Positions 33,848 through 45,037 of a stretch of DNA of 64,000 nucleotides are shown piece by piece. Numbering within the stretch: the stretch's first letter is position 1; each line of letters opens with the position of its first letter. The notes under the pieces are model-generated. The model was not told the DNA's origin, did not search any database, and worked only from the letters and a program-made list of their open reading frames with translations. The DNA is from Aquarana catesbeiana (lineage: Eukaryota > Chordata > Amphibia > Anura > Ranidae). Made by a program: the position numbers and the translations under genes. The stretch is taken from positions 331,737,039 to 331,801,038 of the forward strand of contig NC_133328.1 in assembly GCF_042186555.1 (NCBI RefSeq), read 5' to 3'.

Positions 33848-34912
33848 TAGGGATGGACTATCTGTTTGAGTCAAACATGAGTTTGACTCGAACATTGGCT
33901 GTTCGCCCATTCACCGAACAGCGAACAATTTGGGGTGTTCCCAGCAACTTCGAAAAGCCGCAGAACACCCTTTAAAAGTCTATGGGAGAAATCTAAAGTG
34001 CTAATTTTAAAGGTTAATATGCAAGTTATTGGCATAAAAAGTGTTTAGGGACCTGGGTCCTGCCCCAGGGGACATGTATCAATGCAAAAAAAAGTTTTAA
34101 AAACAGCCATGTTTTTGGGAGCAGTGATTTTCATAATGCTTAAAGTGAAACAATAAAAGTAAAATATTCCTTTAAATTTCGTACCTGGGGGGTGTCTATA
34201 GTATGCCTGTAAAGTAGCACATGTTTCCTGTGTTTATAACAGTCCAAGAGCAAAATGACGTTTCTAAAGGAAAAAAAGGTCATTTAAAAGTACTAGCGCT
34301 AGTGCCGGCTATTAATGAATTGTCGATCCTGACAATACACATAAAAGTCATTGAAAGTCATTGAAAAAAAAAATGCATGGTGCATGGGGGTCCCCCAAAA
34401 TTTCATTACCAGGCCCTTCAGGTCTGGTATGGATATTAAGGGGAACTCCGCGCCAAAATTAAAAAAATATGGCATGGGGTTCCCCCCAAAAATCCATACC
34501 AGACCTGAAGTCTGGTATGGATTTTAAGGGAAACTCTACGCCAAAATTAAAGAAAAAATGGTGTGGGGTTCCCCAAATATCCACACCAGACCCTTATCCA
34601 AGCACACAACCTGGCAGGCCACAGGAAAAGAGGGGGAGATGAGAGAGCGCCCCCCCCTGAACCGTACCATGCCACATGCCCTCAACATGGGGAGGATGTC
34701 CCCATGTTGATGGGGATGGGGGCCTCATCCCCACAACCCTTGCCCGGTGGTTGTGGGGGTCTGCAGGCGGGGGGCTTATCAGAATCTGGAAGCCCCCTTT
34801 AACAAAGGGGACACCTAGATCCCAGCCCCCCCATGTGAATTGGTAAGGGGTACATTGTACCCCTACCATTTCACAAAAAGAAAGTGTCAAAATGTTAAAA
34901 AACCACAGGAGA
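33848..34912. mobile_element. hAT-like fold-back element, copy 3 (single arm)
   Basis: Starts TAGGGATGGAC and follows the family from the outer end through TGTTCGCCCATTC, TGCCCCAGGGGACA, the CCATACCAGACC units and the ACCATTTCAC block. It stops near AATGTTAAAAAACCACAGGAGACGG, just before the mini-gene would begin. The second arm is absent, so this copy is a truncated solo arm. It shows internal losses in the GGGCAAGGGTTG region. No coding capacity. Confidence 0.75.
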
Positions 34913-35174
34913 CGGCTTTATTAAAACTAAAAAAAATAAAAATAAAAAAGAGATTCCAGCGATGTAATCCGATATGATATTGTGCTGCAATATATGCTTT
35001 GGCAGTATTTTAAATTCTGAAATTCTTCTACAATCTAGAAATGATAGTGGTTTACCTGATTTTTTATTTAGCATGCTGGACATTGACAGAGAGCATAGTA
35101 ATAGGAGTTTTCTAACTTTTCTACCATGTGAGCACACTACTTTTAGAAATATTGGGTGTGAATGCATACCTTTC

Positions 35175-35315
35175 TAGATTGTAAGCTCAAATGAGCAGGG
35201 CCCTCTGATTCCTCCTGTATTGAATTGCATTGTAACTGTACTGTCTGCCCTAACTTTGTAAAGCACTGCACAAACTGTTAACGCTATATAAATCCTGTAG
35301 AGTAATAATAACCAG
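35175..35315 (+). repeat. LINE-type 3' tail (L2-like)
   Basis: TAGATTGTAAGCTCAAATGAGCAGGG, then TGTAAAGCACTGCACAAACTGTTAACGCTATATAAAT, in diverged form, matches the well-known 3' tail of L2-type LINEs and the SINEs that borrow it. No coding region is attached. Confidence 0.6.
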
Positions 35316-35422
35316 ATAACTGTCCTTTCACAGCTGTATATCAGCATCATCTATTCCTCATACTGGTATTGGTACAATACTGATGCCTGGGTTATTTCTT
35401 TTTTATAATTTCTTGACTTTAA

Positions 35423-36234
35423 CCACTTGCAGACCAGCCGCCGTCATTATATTGTGGCAGCTCGGCTCATTCCCGCAAATCGCCGTAGCTGTACGTTGGC
35501 CCTTTAAAAAGCTATAGCAGGCCCTCGCACACCTGCTGCACAGCGGGGGAACTCACGCGTGTGGCCGGTGGCGCAATGTCCGCTGGCCACCCCTGATCGC
35601 GAGAAAGAGAGCCAGAATGGGGATCTGTCAATGTAAACAGACAGATCCCTGTTCTGACAGGGAAGTAGAGAAAGATCTACTGTTCCTAGTGATCAGTAAT
35701 CAGTGCATTTTTATAGCACTGATCACTGTATAAATGTCAATGGTCCCAAAAAAGTGTCAAAAATGTCACTTCCCACTGCAGTGTCGCAGTCCTGCTAAAA
35801 ATCGCTGATCACTGCTGTTACTAGTAGAAAAATTTGCCATAAATCCATTGCTTATTTTGTAGACACTATAACTTTTGCGCAAACCAATCAATTGCTTATT
35901 GGGATTTTTTTACCAAAAATATGTAGAAGAATACATATTGGCCTAAACTGATGAAGAATTTATTTTTGGATATTTGTTATAGCAAAAAGTAAAAAAATAT
36001 TGTTTTATTTTTTTCTAATTGTCAGGTTTTTTTTGTTTATAGTGCAAAAAATAAAAACCTCAGAGGTGATCAAATACCCCCAAAGGAAAGCTCTATTTGT
36101 GGGAAAAAGAGGATGTCAATTTTGTTTGGATAAAGCATCGCACGACTGTGCAATTGTCAGTTAAAGTGACGCAGTGCCGTATCGCAAAAAATGGCCTGGT
36201 CATTAAGGGGGAAAATCTTCCGGTCCGTAAGTGA
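35423..36234. mobile_element. TTAA-flanked repeat, copy 1 (812 bp)
   Basis: Flanked by TTAA at 35419-35422 and 36235-36238. The ends CCACTTGCAGACC and, inverted, TCACTTACGGACC are imperfect terminal repeats. Internal landmarks shared by all four copies in the window are TTTGTAGACACTATAACTTTTG, ATTGGCCTAAACTGA, GCTCTATTTGTGGGAAAAA and GACGCAGTGCCG. TTAA target duplications are characteristic of the piggyBac superfamily. No transposase; non-autonomous. Confidence 0.7.
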
Positions 36235-36238
36235 TTAA

Positions 36239-37620
36239 ATATGTGAGGGACAATGCTGTCACAATGAAGGTTTTTTTTTCCTTTTATTTTGTTTAGTTAT
36301 CATCAGAGTTCCCTAATTTTTAGGACAATGCCCTTTATTTTGTTTCTGATACAAACCCAAATCACAGACAGTCTACACTAATATTAAAAACATTGCTAAA
36401 AATGTGTGTGATCATAAAACAATGCCACTAGATGAGAATGCATAGCTATTTTAACATAAGTAAGCTGTATCTAATAAAACTACATGTTTAGCTTGTTTTC
36501 TAGTGTGGAAGCAATTGCCTAAAATCACATGTAATGATTAGTTTTACCACCCATAACACTAAAATGTCTAGTCATGACATTCTGTGCTGAATCTAAAACG
36601 TAATAGACATAGTAGGCTATGACCCAGCTTTCACTATACTCATTTTCAACTGTGTTTTCGAGACTGATGGATTTAGAAATGTGAAAGGACTCCTGTTTCT
36701 TTCTGAACCTCTAAGGAAGCGTGGATTCTAATTGTTTTCAAAATAGATCTAGATTCCAGAACCAAAAGTATGCAGGCGTACAGCTTTACTGAAAGCATAA
36801 ATCACACAAGTTATAAAATGTTCTTTTTTAGACAGGATGCATAAAAATTGTTCTGACAAATGAACCTTCTGCATTGTGCATCTGGTTGTGTTAATAGTAG
36901 AGCTTTAATGCCTTCTGTCAAGCATATCACCACATTTTGTACAGATACAAAAAAAATTAAACATTCAACAGATTTACAAAAATATTTGCTCAAACATTGA
37001 GGCACATTGTCAAAGATATTAAAAAAAAAAAAACAAATTATGGGTTTACACACATTTTAAAGAAAATATTATTTCTCCATTTGTTTCTTTATTTCTTTAT
37101 TTCTCCGGTGTAGAGTGTAGTTGCCAATATGGTGAAAATAATATTCTTCCAAAATTCTTTTCAGGCTAAGGCAAGAAAAATCAATGTCCTTTTAGTAATC
37201 CTAAGGGGTAGACTTGTTTTAATTAAAAAATATATATTTGACTACTTTGTATTTGCTGGCTAATGCATTCCACCATATACCTAGAGTACTTCAAGATTAA
37301 GACTTGCTACACATTTTTTTTCTCCAGTCCTCCTTGTGACAATGTAGCACTTTGTCTCCTCTTTCTAGCTTGTCACATTGCTGAGTGCAGTCAACAGCGG
37401 GCCTTTCCCCCCACTGCTTTCCAACCGCACATCTAGCAAGGAGACAAACACTTAATTCATTTTCAATAATAACACTTGTCTTGGCTACCCTGTGCTTATT
37501 TAAGACCAGTGCCAGTACTAGCTATACAGGGGTAGGGGATATGTCAGCAGCAGTGCCTGTGAGAGTAAAAAAAAAATGCCCACACAGATGCACTTACAGT
37601 AGAGCAAAGTTCCATCAACA
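36239..37620. other. AT-rich sequence without recognised gene
   Basis: No feature apart from short homopolymer runs (for example poly-A at 37021-37034) and a TTTCTTTA tandem near 37083-37103. Confidence 0.45.
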
Positions 37621-38010
37621 CTGATACAGGGAGATGGAGGGGGGTCAGAACAAGACTTGTGTTCCAAGTGAAGAACACAGGCTGCTGTACGGGAAACAGG
37701 AAACTCATTTTGACTTGCAAAGTGAATCATCCTTTAATGATTCTCACATTGATTGAAGAAAAATGATTTACTGTGCAAGTCAGAAGGATGCTCCTATTTC
37801 CTGTACTGTAGTCTGTGTTTTTCATTTAATTGGAACAGGGCCTTGCTCTGACTTACACAGTAAATCATTATTCTTCAATGAATGTGAACATAAATAAAGA
37901 ATAATTTACTTTGTGAGTCAGAATAAGGCTCCTGGTTTCCATACTGCAGTCTGTGTTTTTCACTCAAGACAGGAGCCTCATTCTGACAACTCTCCCTTTC
38001 CCTGTATCAA
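37621..38010. repeat. Fold-back repeat with internal subrepeats
   Basis: CTGATACAGGGAGA at the left edge is inverted as CTCCCTTTCCCTGTATCA at the right edge. Between them, blocks such as AGTCTGTGTTTTTCA and AATGATTTACTGTGCAAGTCAGAA recur in both orientations, giving a palindrome centred near 37815. Non-coding. Confidence 0.6.
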
Positions 38011-38057
38011 TAAAAATGATGCTAAACGCTACTGTGTTTGTTATTTTAGTGAGAGTA

Positions 38058-38436
38058 TGGAAGAGCCCTGGGGTCATCATAAAAAAAAAAAGAATTCTGA
38101 CTTTGAAACTCAGAATTCTGAGATTGAAATTCAGAATTGTAAGTTTAAAAAAAAAATACAGAATTCTGAGATTAAAAGTCAGAATTCTGAGTTTCAAAGT
38201 CAGAATTCTGAGATTAAAAGTCAGAATTCTGAGTTTCAAAGTCAGAATTCTGTTCTGAGTTTGAATCTCAGAATTCTGATTTTTAAAGTCAGAATTCTGA
38301 CTTTGAATCTCAGAATTCTGACTTTCAAACTCAGAATTCTGACTTTCAAACTCAGAATTCTGTAAAAAAAATTTTTTTTTTTTCAAACTAATAATTCTGT
38401 ATTTTTTTTTTATGATGGCCCCAGGGCTCTTCCATA
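38058..38436. mobile_element. MITE filled with AGAATTCTGA array
   Basis: Inverted ends TGGAAGAGCCCTGGGGTCAT and ATGGCCCCAGGGCTCTTCCA (about 26 bp, one mismatch) are flanked by 8-bp duplicates TGAGAGTA (38050-38057 and 38437-38444). The interior, bounded by poly-A and poly-T, consists of about thirteen units of TCAGAATTCTGA separated by alternating GATTNAAA and TTTNAAAG spacers (period about 20), changing orientation near the middle. An 8-bp duplication suits hAT-type insertion. No coding capacity; open frames on both strands follow from the palindromic units. Confidence 0.75.
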
Positions 38437-38444
38437 TGAGAGTA

Positions 38445-39075
38445 ATTGAGTTTTCTTTATGAATGACTAGCCATTCATTTCAGGAGCTCTCACTATACTT
38501 CAGGGTGGTTACCACACTGGGGGCAGTGGCAATCGAGCACTACCACCATTCAAAGATTGATATGCCCACACATCAGGCTTCTCCTCCTTCCTATGGAACA
38601 GGGAACTTCCAGATTGGCTCTGGTATTCATGTAATTACCAAAATACCCAAAAGCAATAGCATTTCCTAACTGGTATATTTATTGCTTGACAATGCTACTG
38701 GTTACTTCCTGTGACTGGGCCATCTTTTTCTCTAGAAAGGCACATACTGCAAATCAAGCTGCATTATTTTTCTTTCATGAGAGACAATATAATTGCATAA
38801 TATAGAAGTCATCCTATTCCTCAAAAAGGGTCTCAATAGAGTTTACTAATGTTGCAAACATGAGCCTTTGTAGTTCATAAGGGGTATAATAAGCACATCA
38901 ACTTTTCAAAATGGAAGGTTTTAAAACATCCCCAAAGCTTACACCAATCAAACTAAATGTCACAAGGATTATATATGATGGGTAGGGTTTATTCTCCTTA
39001 GTGTTTAAAAGGTGTACTAAGCCAACATATTTTCACTTTATGTTAACCTTCCTGCAGCACAAAAATGTTAATTTG
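38445..39075. other. Unassigned spacer
   Basis: No gene or repeat recognised. Confidence 0.4.
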
Positions 39076-39547
39076 TTAAAGTGATTTTTTAAATTAAAAT
39101 AATAAACATGCTACACTTACCTGCTCTGGCATTGCACACAACAGCCCTCAACCTCCACTTCTTGGGTCCCCAACTGGCACGCTAGGCTACTTCTGTTCTT
39201 GGTGTACCACCATAGGAAGCTGCTTCTTATGAGGGTGCACCTGTGGGTTCACTCTCCAGCTGGGTTGTGTGGATTTTTGACACACACAGCACGGCTCGGC
39301 CCCGCCCTCTTATCACAGGGTTTTATTGACAGTAGCTAATAGCTCCTGCTGCTTTTATTGAGTTCTGTGAGGAGAGGAAGAGAGAGCATTGCAGCTGAAC
39401 TCAGGCACAATGCTGGATCAAGCTAAGACTGTGGTAAGTATTTAGGGAGGTGAGGGGGTGATATAACATGGAATGCACAAGGAATGAATTAATGCATCAC
39501 AAGGAATGCATTAAGATAAAAATGTCCTGCTTTTAGAACCACTTTAA
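39076..39547. mobile_element. MITE of TTAAAGTGG family
   Basis: The left end TTAAAGTGATTTTTT and inverted right end TTAAAGTGGTTCTAAAAG define a 472-bp element. The interior has a GC-rich middle with GATTGACAGTAGC-like and GGTAAGTATTTAGGG sequences shared with the repeat near 30 kb. Non-coding. Confidence 0.5.
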
Positions 39548-40889
39548 TGTCCATTGCCCAAAGTTATTCCAAATCTCTTACTCTATCAGGTAGAACTAAG
39601 CCCAAAAATAAAAATATTTTCTTTACTTCTGAAACCAAAAGTAGTATAAATAAATTCTATGAAATCTGGGCTAAATAGATACATTTGGTAGCAATTGTTA
39701 ATTACATATTGTTATGTATGGAATTTTATGCTAATGCCTTTGTATGATAACTTCCTTTGTACCACCTAGGTAAGCATCTCTGTATGTTATGCATGTGATA
39801 TGCTGAATACAAAGAAGGATGCAACAAAGTTGTTTTGAGATTAAAAAAGCTTTACTATTCTACATTTGAAAAAAAATAAATTTCACTGGCAGAACTTTTA
39901 TTTATTAGTTTGTACTAAAAAAAATCCAACTCGTTGTGGGGGCCAGAGAAACGACTCTTTTATCAGGGCTTCAGGTAAAATAAGAACCTTGGATGGACTC
40001 AAATTGAGCTTTCCTGTGTGAATCCATTCAAGGAACCTAATTGCTGGACCTGGAATGTTCCTGGCCAGCAATATCAGTGTGAAAAATCAAGATAAGACTT
40101 ATCATGATTAATCACGCAGATACTGCTGTCCAGTAACTGCACACAGGGAAGCTTTATTTTGAGTTAATTTAAGTTTTTATTTTAACTGTCCTGATAAAGG
40201 TGGACCCCCAGATTGTGTTTTTTTTTAGTACTTTAGTGCCCCTAACATTTGTGAATGTTTTTCTTCTGGTAACCTGCTGGGGTACCCACTGGAGTGTAGC
40301 CTTGTCTATTGTGATCAGCCTAACCTGAGCCCATAAGCTCTTCAAATGTTTATGCCCTCTCACTACTTTGTATGAACTCACATCAGTCCCAGTGCCTCTT
40401 GAATGCTTTTTTCTTCATTGTAGCCAATTAATGTCATAAAGGCACTAACAAAATTTACATTTTAATACCCAACACATTTTATATTTTACTATTTCCTAAG
40501 GTTAGAAAAAAAATATTGATTTGCCAGAAGGTGGCTTTATGCATCAGTACTGTGTTCATCAGCTAAAGTGCAAGTGGAATATTACACTTCAGAAGCCAAC
40601 TGACTCATTAGGCATTCTCCTAGTAATTAGTAATTAAATGCAAATTATGTTCACAAACCTGTACCCAGAACTCCAGCCTGTGTGGATGACTGAATATGTA
40701 AATATATTTTACAGGTAAGTCATAGTGGTCAGTTTTATTTCCATTAATTTTTAAGATGTATGAATTGATATTTTATATTAGCTTTATTATTATTTGCAAA
40801 CAGCTACAGAAAACAAATAATCCATGATTAAATTTGAAGAGCTTAGCTGGATTGTCTAATGGGGAATTTCAGCACTAACACTTGACTTG
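39548..40889. other. AT-rich sequence without recognised gene
   Basis: Nothing that I can assign. Confidence 0.45.
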
Positions 40890-41757
40890 AGCACACCGGA
40901 GGCGTGCGCGTGCACCCCCTGCATGGCGGGGGACCAGATGCACGATCTCCGCCGGCAACGCACGATCACATGCATGAACGCCAGCACGGGGATTTGTGTT
41001 TGTAAACCTGTACTATCAGGGAAGAGGAGCCATATTGTTTGTTCCTACTAAGTAGGGAAAATGATATGTCTCCTCTCCTAGTTAATCCTATCCCCCCACA
41101 GTTAGAACACACTGAAGAAACACACAATTAACCTCTTGATCACCCCTAGTGTTAACCCCTTCCCTGCCAGTGATATTTACACAGTAATCAGTACATTTTT
41201 ATAGCTCTGATCGCTGTATAAATGCCAATGGTCCCAAAAAAGTGTCAGAAGTCTCTGATCTGTCCATTGCAATGTCGCAGTACCGCTTAAAATTGCAGAT
41301 CACCGCCATTACTAGTTACTAAAAATGCCATAAAAATACCAACAAAATGCCATAAATCTTTCCCATAGTTTGTAGACACTATAACTTTTGTGCAAACCAA
41401 TCAATATACACGTGTTGCATTTTTATTACGAAAAATATGTAGAATATATATTGGCCTAAACTGATGAAGACATGTGGTTTTTTTTTTTTAAATTGGGGGG
41501 ATATTTATTATAGCAAAATGTAAAAAATATTGTTTTTTTTTCTAAATTGTCACTCTTATTTTGTTCATAGTGCAAAAAATAAAAACCACGTGATCAAAAC
41601 CACCAAAAAAAAGCTGTATTTGTGGGAAAAAACAACACAACTTTCCTTTGGGTACAGCGTCGAACGACCAAACAATTGTCAGTTAAAGCGACGCAGTGCC
41701 AAATTGTAAAAAGTGCTCTGGTCAGGAAGGGGGTAAAATCTTCCGGGGCTGAATTGG
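40890..41757. mobile_element. TTAA-flanked repeat, copy 2 (left end lost)
   Basis: The right end GAATTGG is followed by TTAA (41758-41761). The internal landmarks TTTGTAGACACTATAACTTTTG, ATTGGCCTAAACTGATGAAGA and TTGTGGGAAAAA match copy 1. The left terminal part is missing or too diverged, so the start given is approximate. The small frame at 41622-41810 lies in a conserved but non-coding part of the repeat. Confidence 0.6.
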
Positions 41758-41761
41758 TTAA

Positions 41762-43680
41762 AGATAAGTCTTTGATCTGGCTCTTTCAGCTGAATGCGTA
41801 TGCAACCTGATATACTGCTATTTAAGTTTATATTCTAAGTACAACAATAAAATAATTATCTAGAATACTGGAATTTATTTCTTCCTTCCCACTTCAGTGG
41901 TTTTTAGAGGAATAGCTCAGGAGCATTAAAAGTTTCCTCACAGAGACATGCATTGCAGAAGAAGAGAGTGGGCATGCTCTTGTGACTAGGTCTATTGCTG
42001 AGTGCTGGTTACTAAGTCTAAACTGTGTGCCTATTGTGCAATCATACTTACATACTCAGCACAATGGCTATAGCAGGAATGTTAAAGTAAGATTATGCAA
42101 ATAGAGGCTTGTAATACAACTGACAGCATCTTTATTTCTGAGACAATTAGGCTCATTTCTGTGACAATTGGGCTTTACATACAATATGGTATGTGCATAT
42201 TATCAATGCCTTAAGCTATCTGGCCATTGTTTAAACCTTCTACACCAAAAAATAAATATTAAAAAAATGTATGAAACAAATCTTCCACGGGTCTTATCAG
42301 CTTTCATAATCCTAAATCACTATTATACAAAAAAATCCTTTCTTATAAAAACAAACTAAACAGAAGAAGTTTGCTTGTAGAATTTCCACAAGTGGGAGAC
42401 ATGCGAGGGGGCCCAGGTAAGTAAAAAAGGTTGGATTTTCTAATATCTTGTCTTACAGCATGCAGAAGTGGTAAGTGGGCATTGCTTGCAGGTAATGAGA
42501 AATGAGGGCATTAGTGTAACATCTGCCTCTCTATAGAACCCATTTCCATCCTAGATGCTCATCATTGCTGATTCCTACAGAATCTTTTTTGTTACCAATG
42601 TCTCGGTAAATATGGTTACGATTTAAATGGGGTGCTTCTTTTTGCATAGCTTTAAACTTAAATTAACTGACTGCTACATCATATTTTGTAGGCACTACAA
42701 TGTGTGTGCTATTGTAGCATTTGTAGGTTGGTTTAAAATGGTATCTGGACTACATTCTTCTGTATTTGTATTACAAGGTGTTCTTCCATGACTTCTTTTC
42801 TTATATTAGCTTTTGAGGCTCACAATTACTAGTAGCAAAGCATCCGCGTGCAGCAAAGTAGTTGGGACAATGCTGTGGAAATTTGCTTTATATATTATGC
42901 TTCTTCAAGTTGCAAAAGCAAACATCCTTCTTGAAGAGTTAGGAATAAAATAATGTAAAACATGACTACAGTTAATATATATTTATATGTTTCTCATACC
43001 ATATTTTATTCTAATGTCATCATGTATATTATACATGCAGATCTTTACAGGAATCCTTTCATTCAGTTGTATTGTACGGTTACCAGTACAAAGTTTTTTC
43101 CCCTTTTCTTCCCCAGGGATAGTGTTATATAAATTGCCATTACTTTCTATTGGCGGAAAAATGCTAATAATGTCACGAAGGAGAATATTCTCATGATATT
43201 CCATCAAACAGAATTTGCATAAAGTAATATGCAAAGTAACTCTTGGGAATCTGTTGTACATTTTTATTCAGTGAGAAACTTGCTGTGCTACATCTTGTCC
43301 ATATAAAATATTCTGATATATTGGAAGTCTTCTCTAAGCACTACATATAAACTAGGTGATAGAAAAGTGATGGAAAATCCTATTTTTGCTCTTACACTTT
43401 GCCTCTAACAGTAAGAATTTATCATTGACACAAAGGCTGAATTCCCACTGCATGAATGTATTTCATTTTAGATCTTGACAGGCTTTGCTTGATTTGAGGT
43501 AGTATCTTTATATTTGGTTTTAAACGAACAATGTTATAATGGTTAACAACACTGCTTACATATGGGACTTGGAAACAAGAAAACATGAAATTTTATTATT
43601 GCTTTCAAACACCAACTATACAAGCTGAATGTGAAAATGACCTTTTGCAAACATTATAATCTGATAGACTTAAAAGGTCA
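41762..43680. other. AT-rich sequence without recognised gene
   Basis: No gene. Overlapping opposite-strand frames at about 42983-43261 mirror each other and lack motifs. Confidence 0.45.
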
Positions 43681-43965
43681 ACACACGGGCTGAATGTCAG
43701 GAGACAATGGCCGGTTCAAGAAAAGGCTGACATTCTGCCCGTGCGTATGTCGGTCTGTCCAGCAGAAGCTAGCTTCTGTCGGATGTGCATCCTGGAAAAC
43801 CAGCAGCCGACTAACTCACGATCAGTGCTCTCAGCCAGTGGCAGAAAGTACTGATTGGAGTGTTCTGGCAGGCTGGCCATCCCCCTGTCACAACACAACA
43901 GCTCTGTGGGGGAGATCGCTGTACTAACCTCACATGGTTAGTACAGTAGTCCTGACCGGAGCTGA
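43681..43965. repeat. Possible MITE fragment, GC-richer
   Basis: Starts with AACACACGGGCTGAATGTC and contains internal hairpins (GACATTCTGCCCGTGCGT is inverse to the start). It resembles the outer parts of DNA transposons with CACACGG ends, but no opposite terminus was found. Confidence 0.3.
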
Positions 43966-44479
43966 CTGTTTGTAGCCTGGGAAGTAAAGGGGTCTTCTCT
44001 GATGGAGCTAAAGCAATTTTGCATGATGAAAGTCTTCTTTTTACTCTGAGCCACTCCAGGGAAGAAGTCTACATCACTGAATTTTATTACTAGATGGCAC
44101 GTATTGAAGCACAGTGTCTAAGGAAGGATCCTAGACTCATTATCATCGTGTGGGACATTTTCACTGGAACTTTTTACCACTTATCACTATTGTGTAAATT
44201 TTACAGTTTTATTTGTTTGTATGTTAATGGTCGTGGGAGTTTGTACCTTTCTCATATAATATTGATTTATATATAAGTGGAATTAGTGCACTATTCTTTT
44301 AATTATTCATTTATGTTAGTGCAAGATCACTATTTAAATGGTGCAGTTGTTCTAAATTGCATATTGTCATTTATTTCCATAGCAGTGCTTTAGTATTTAT
44401 ACACAAACAATGGGCATTGTCCATTCAAAGTCAAAGGGCATGTAATGTGCAATTTCCACTTGTCAAGTATCATGACATT

Positions 44480-45005
44480 ATACGACTGCCTCTCGGGGGG
44501 GAATCAGGAAGGAATTTTTTCCCCTGCTGTAGCAATTTGGATCATGCTTTGCTGGGGTTTTTCCTTGTCAAAAGAAGTTTATTGAGTATACAATATTATA
44601 AAGATACATAAAGTAAGTTTACAAGAATCTATAAAGTAAGCTCATTGTTTTACAGTAGGGTTTATATAGGTAAATATCATGAAATTTCAAATATTGAACA
44701 TTGGGTTCACGTAAACCTAAATTAAAGATATATATCATTTCCTTAGTTACTTTTGTAGGTATTTAAATGATTTATACCTACTATACATATTGTTTACAGG
44801 TAGAGTGTATATAGGTCAAATAAATTCTGATAATGAGCTTTAATCGTAATTGCTGGGGTTTTTCACCTCCCTATGGATTAACTGTGGGTATAGGATTGTG
44901 TATATGGGATTGTATGTTGTTTTTTTTTTTGGGTTGAACTATATGGACTTTTTTTTCAACCAGACTAACTGTGTAACTATATGTAACTATAAATTACATA
45001 TTCCA
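44480..45005 (+). repeat. Retroelement 3' tail, split by an insertion
   Basis: GGAATTTTTTCCCCTG, GGATCATGCTTTGCTGGGGTTTTT and, after an interruption, CTCCCTATGGATTAACTGTGGGTATAGGATTGTGTATATGGGATTGTAT and GGGTTGAACTATATGGACTT (in pieces) form a tail that I associate with abundant amphibian non-LTR repeats. It ends in a TGTAACTATATGTAACTA microrepeat. The exact family is not certain. Confidence 0.45.
44564..44849. mobile_element. 286-bp insertion with 15-bp target duplication
   Basis: Flanked by two perfect copies of TTGCTGGGGTTTTTC (44549-44563 and 44850-44864) inside the retroelement tail, so the boundaries are certain. Read on the minus strand, the insert ends TCAATAAACTTCTTTTGACAAG, that is, an AATAAA signal about 15 bases before the junction, but without a poly-A tail. 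The long duplication points to target-primed reverse transcription. The source of the insert is not recognised. Confidence 0.7.
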
Positions 45006-45037
45006 TTTGTGTTGTAGTTGGCATTGCCAATTTCTAG

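Noticed and set aside
37913..38386. Frames of 140-150 residues over the AGAATTCTGA array on both strands
   Set aside because: They follow from a palindromic array lacking stops; the two strands mirror each other.
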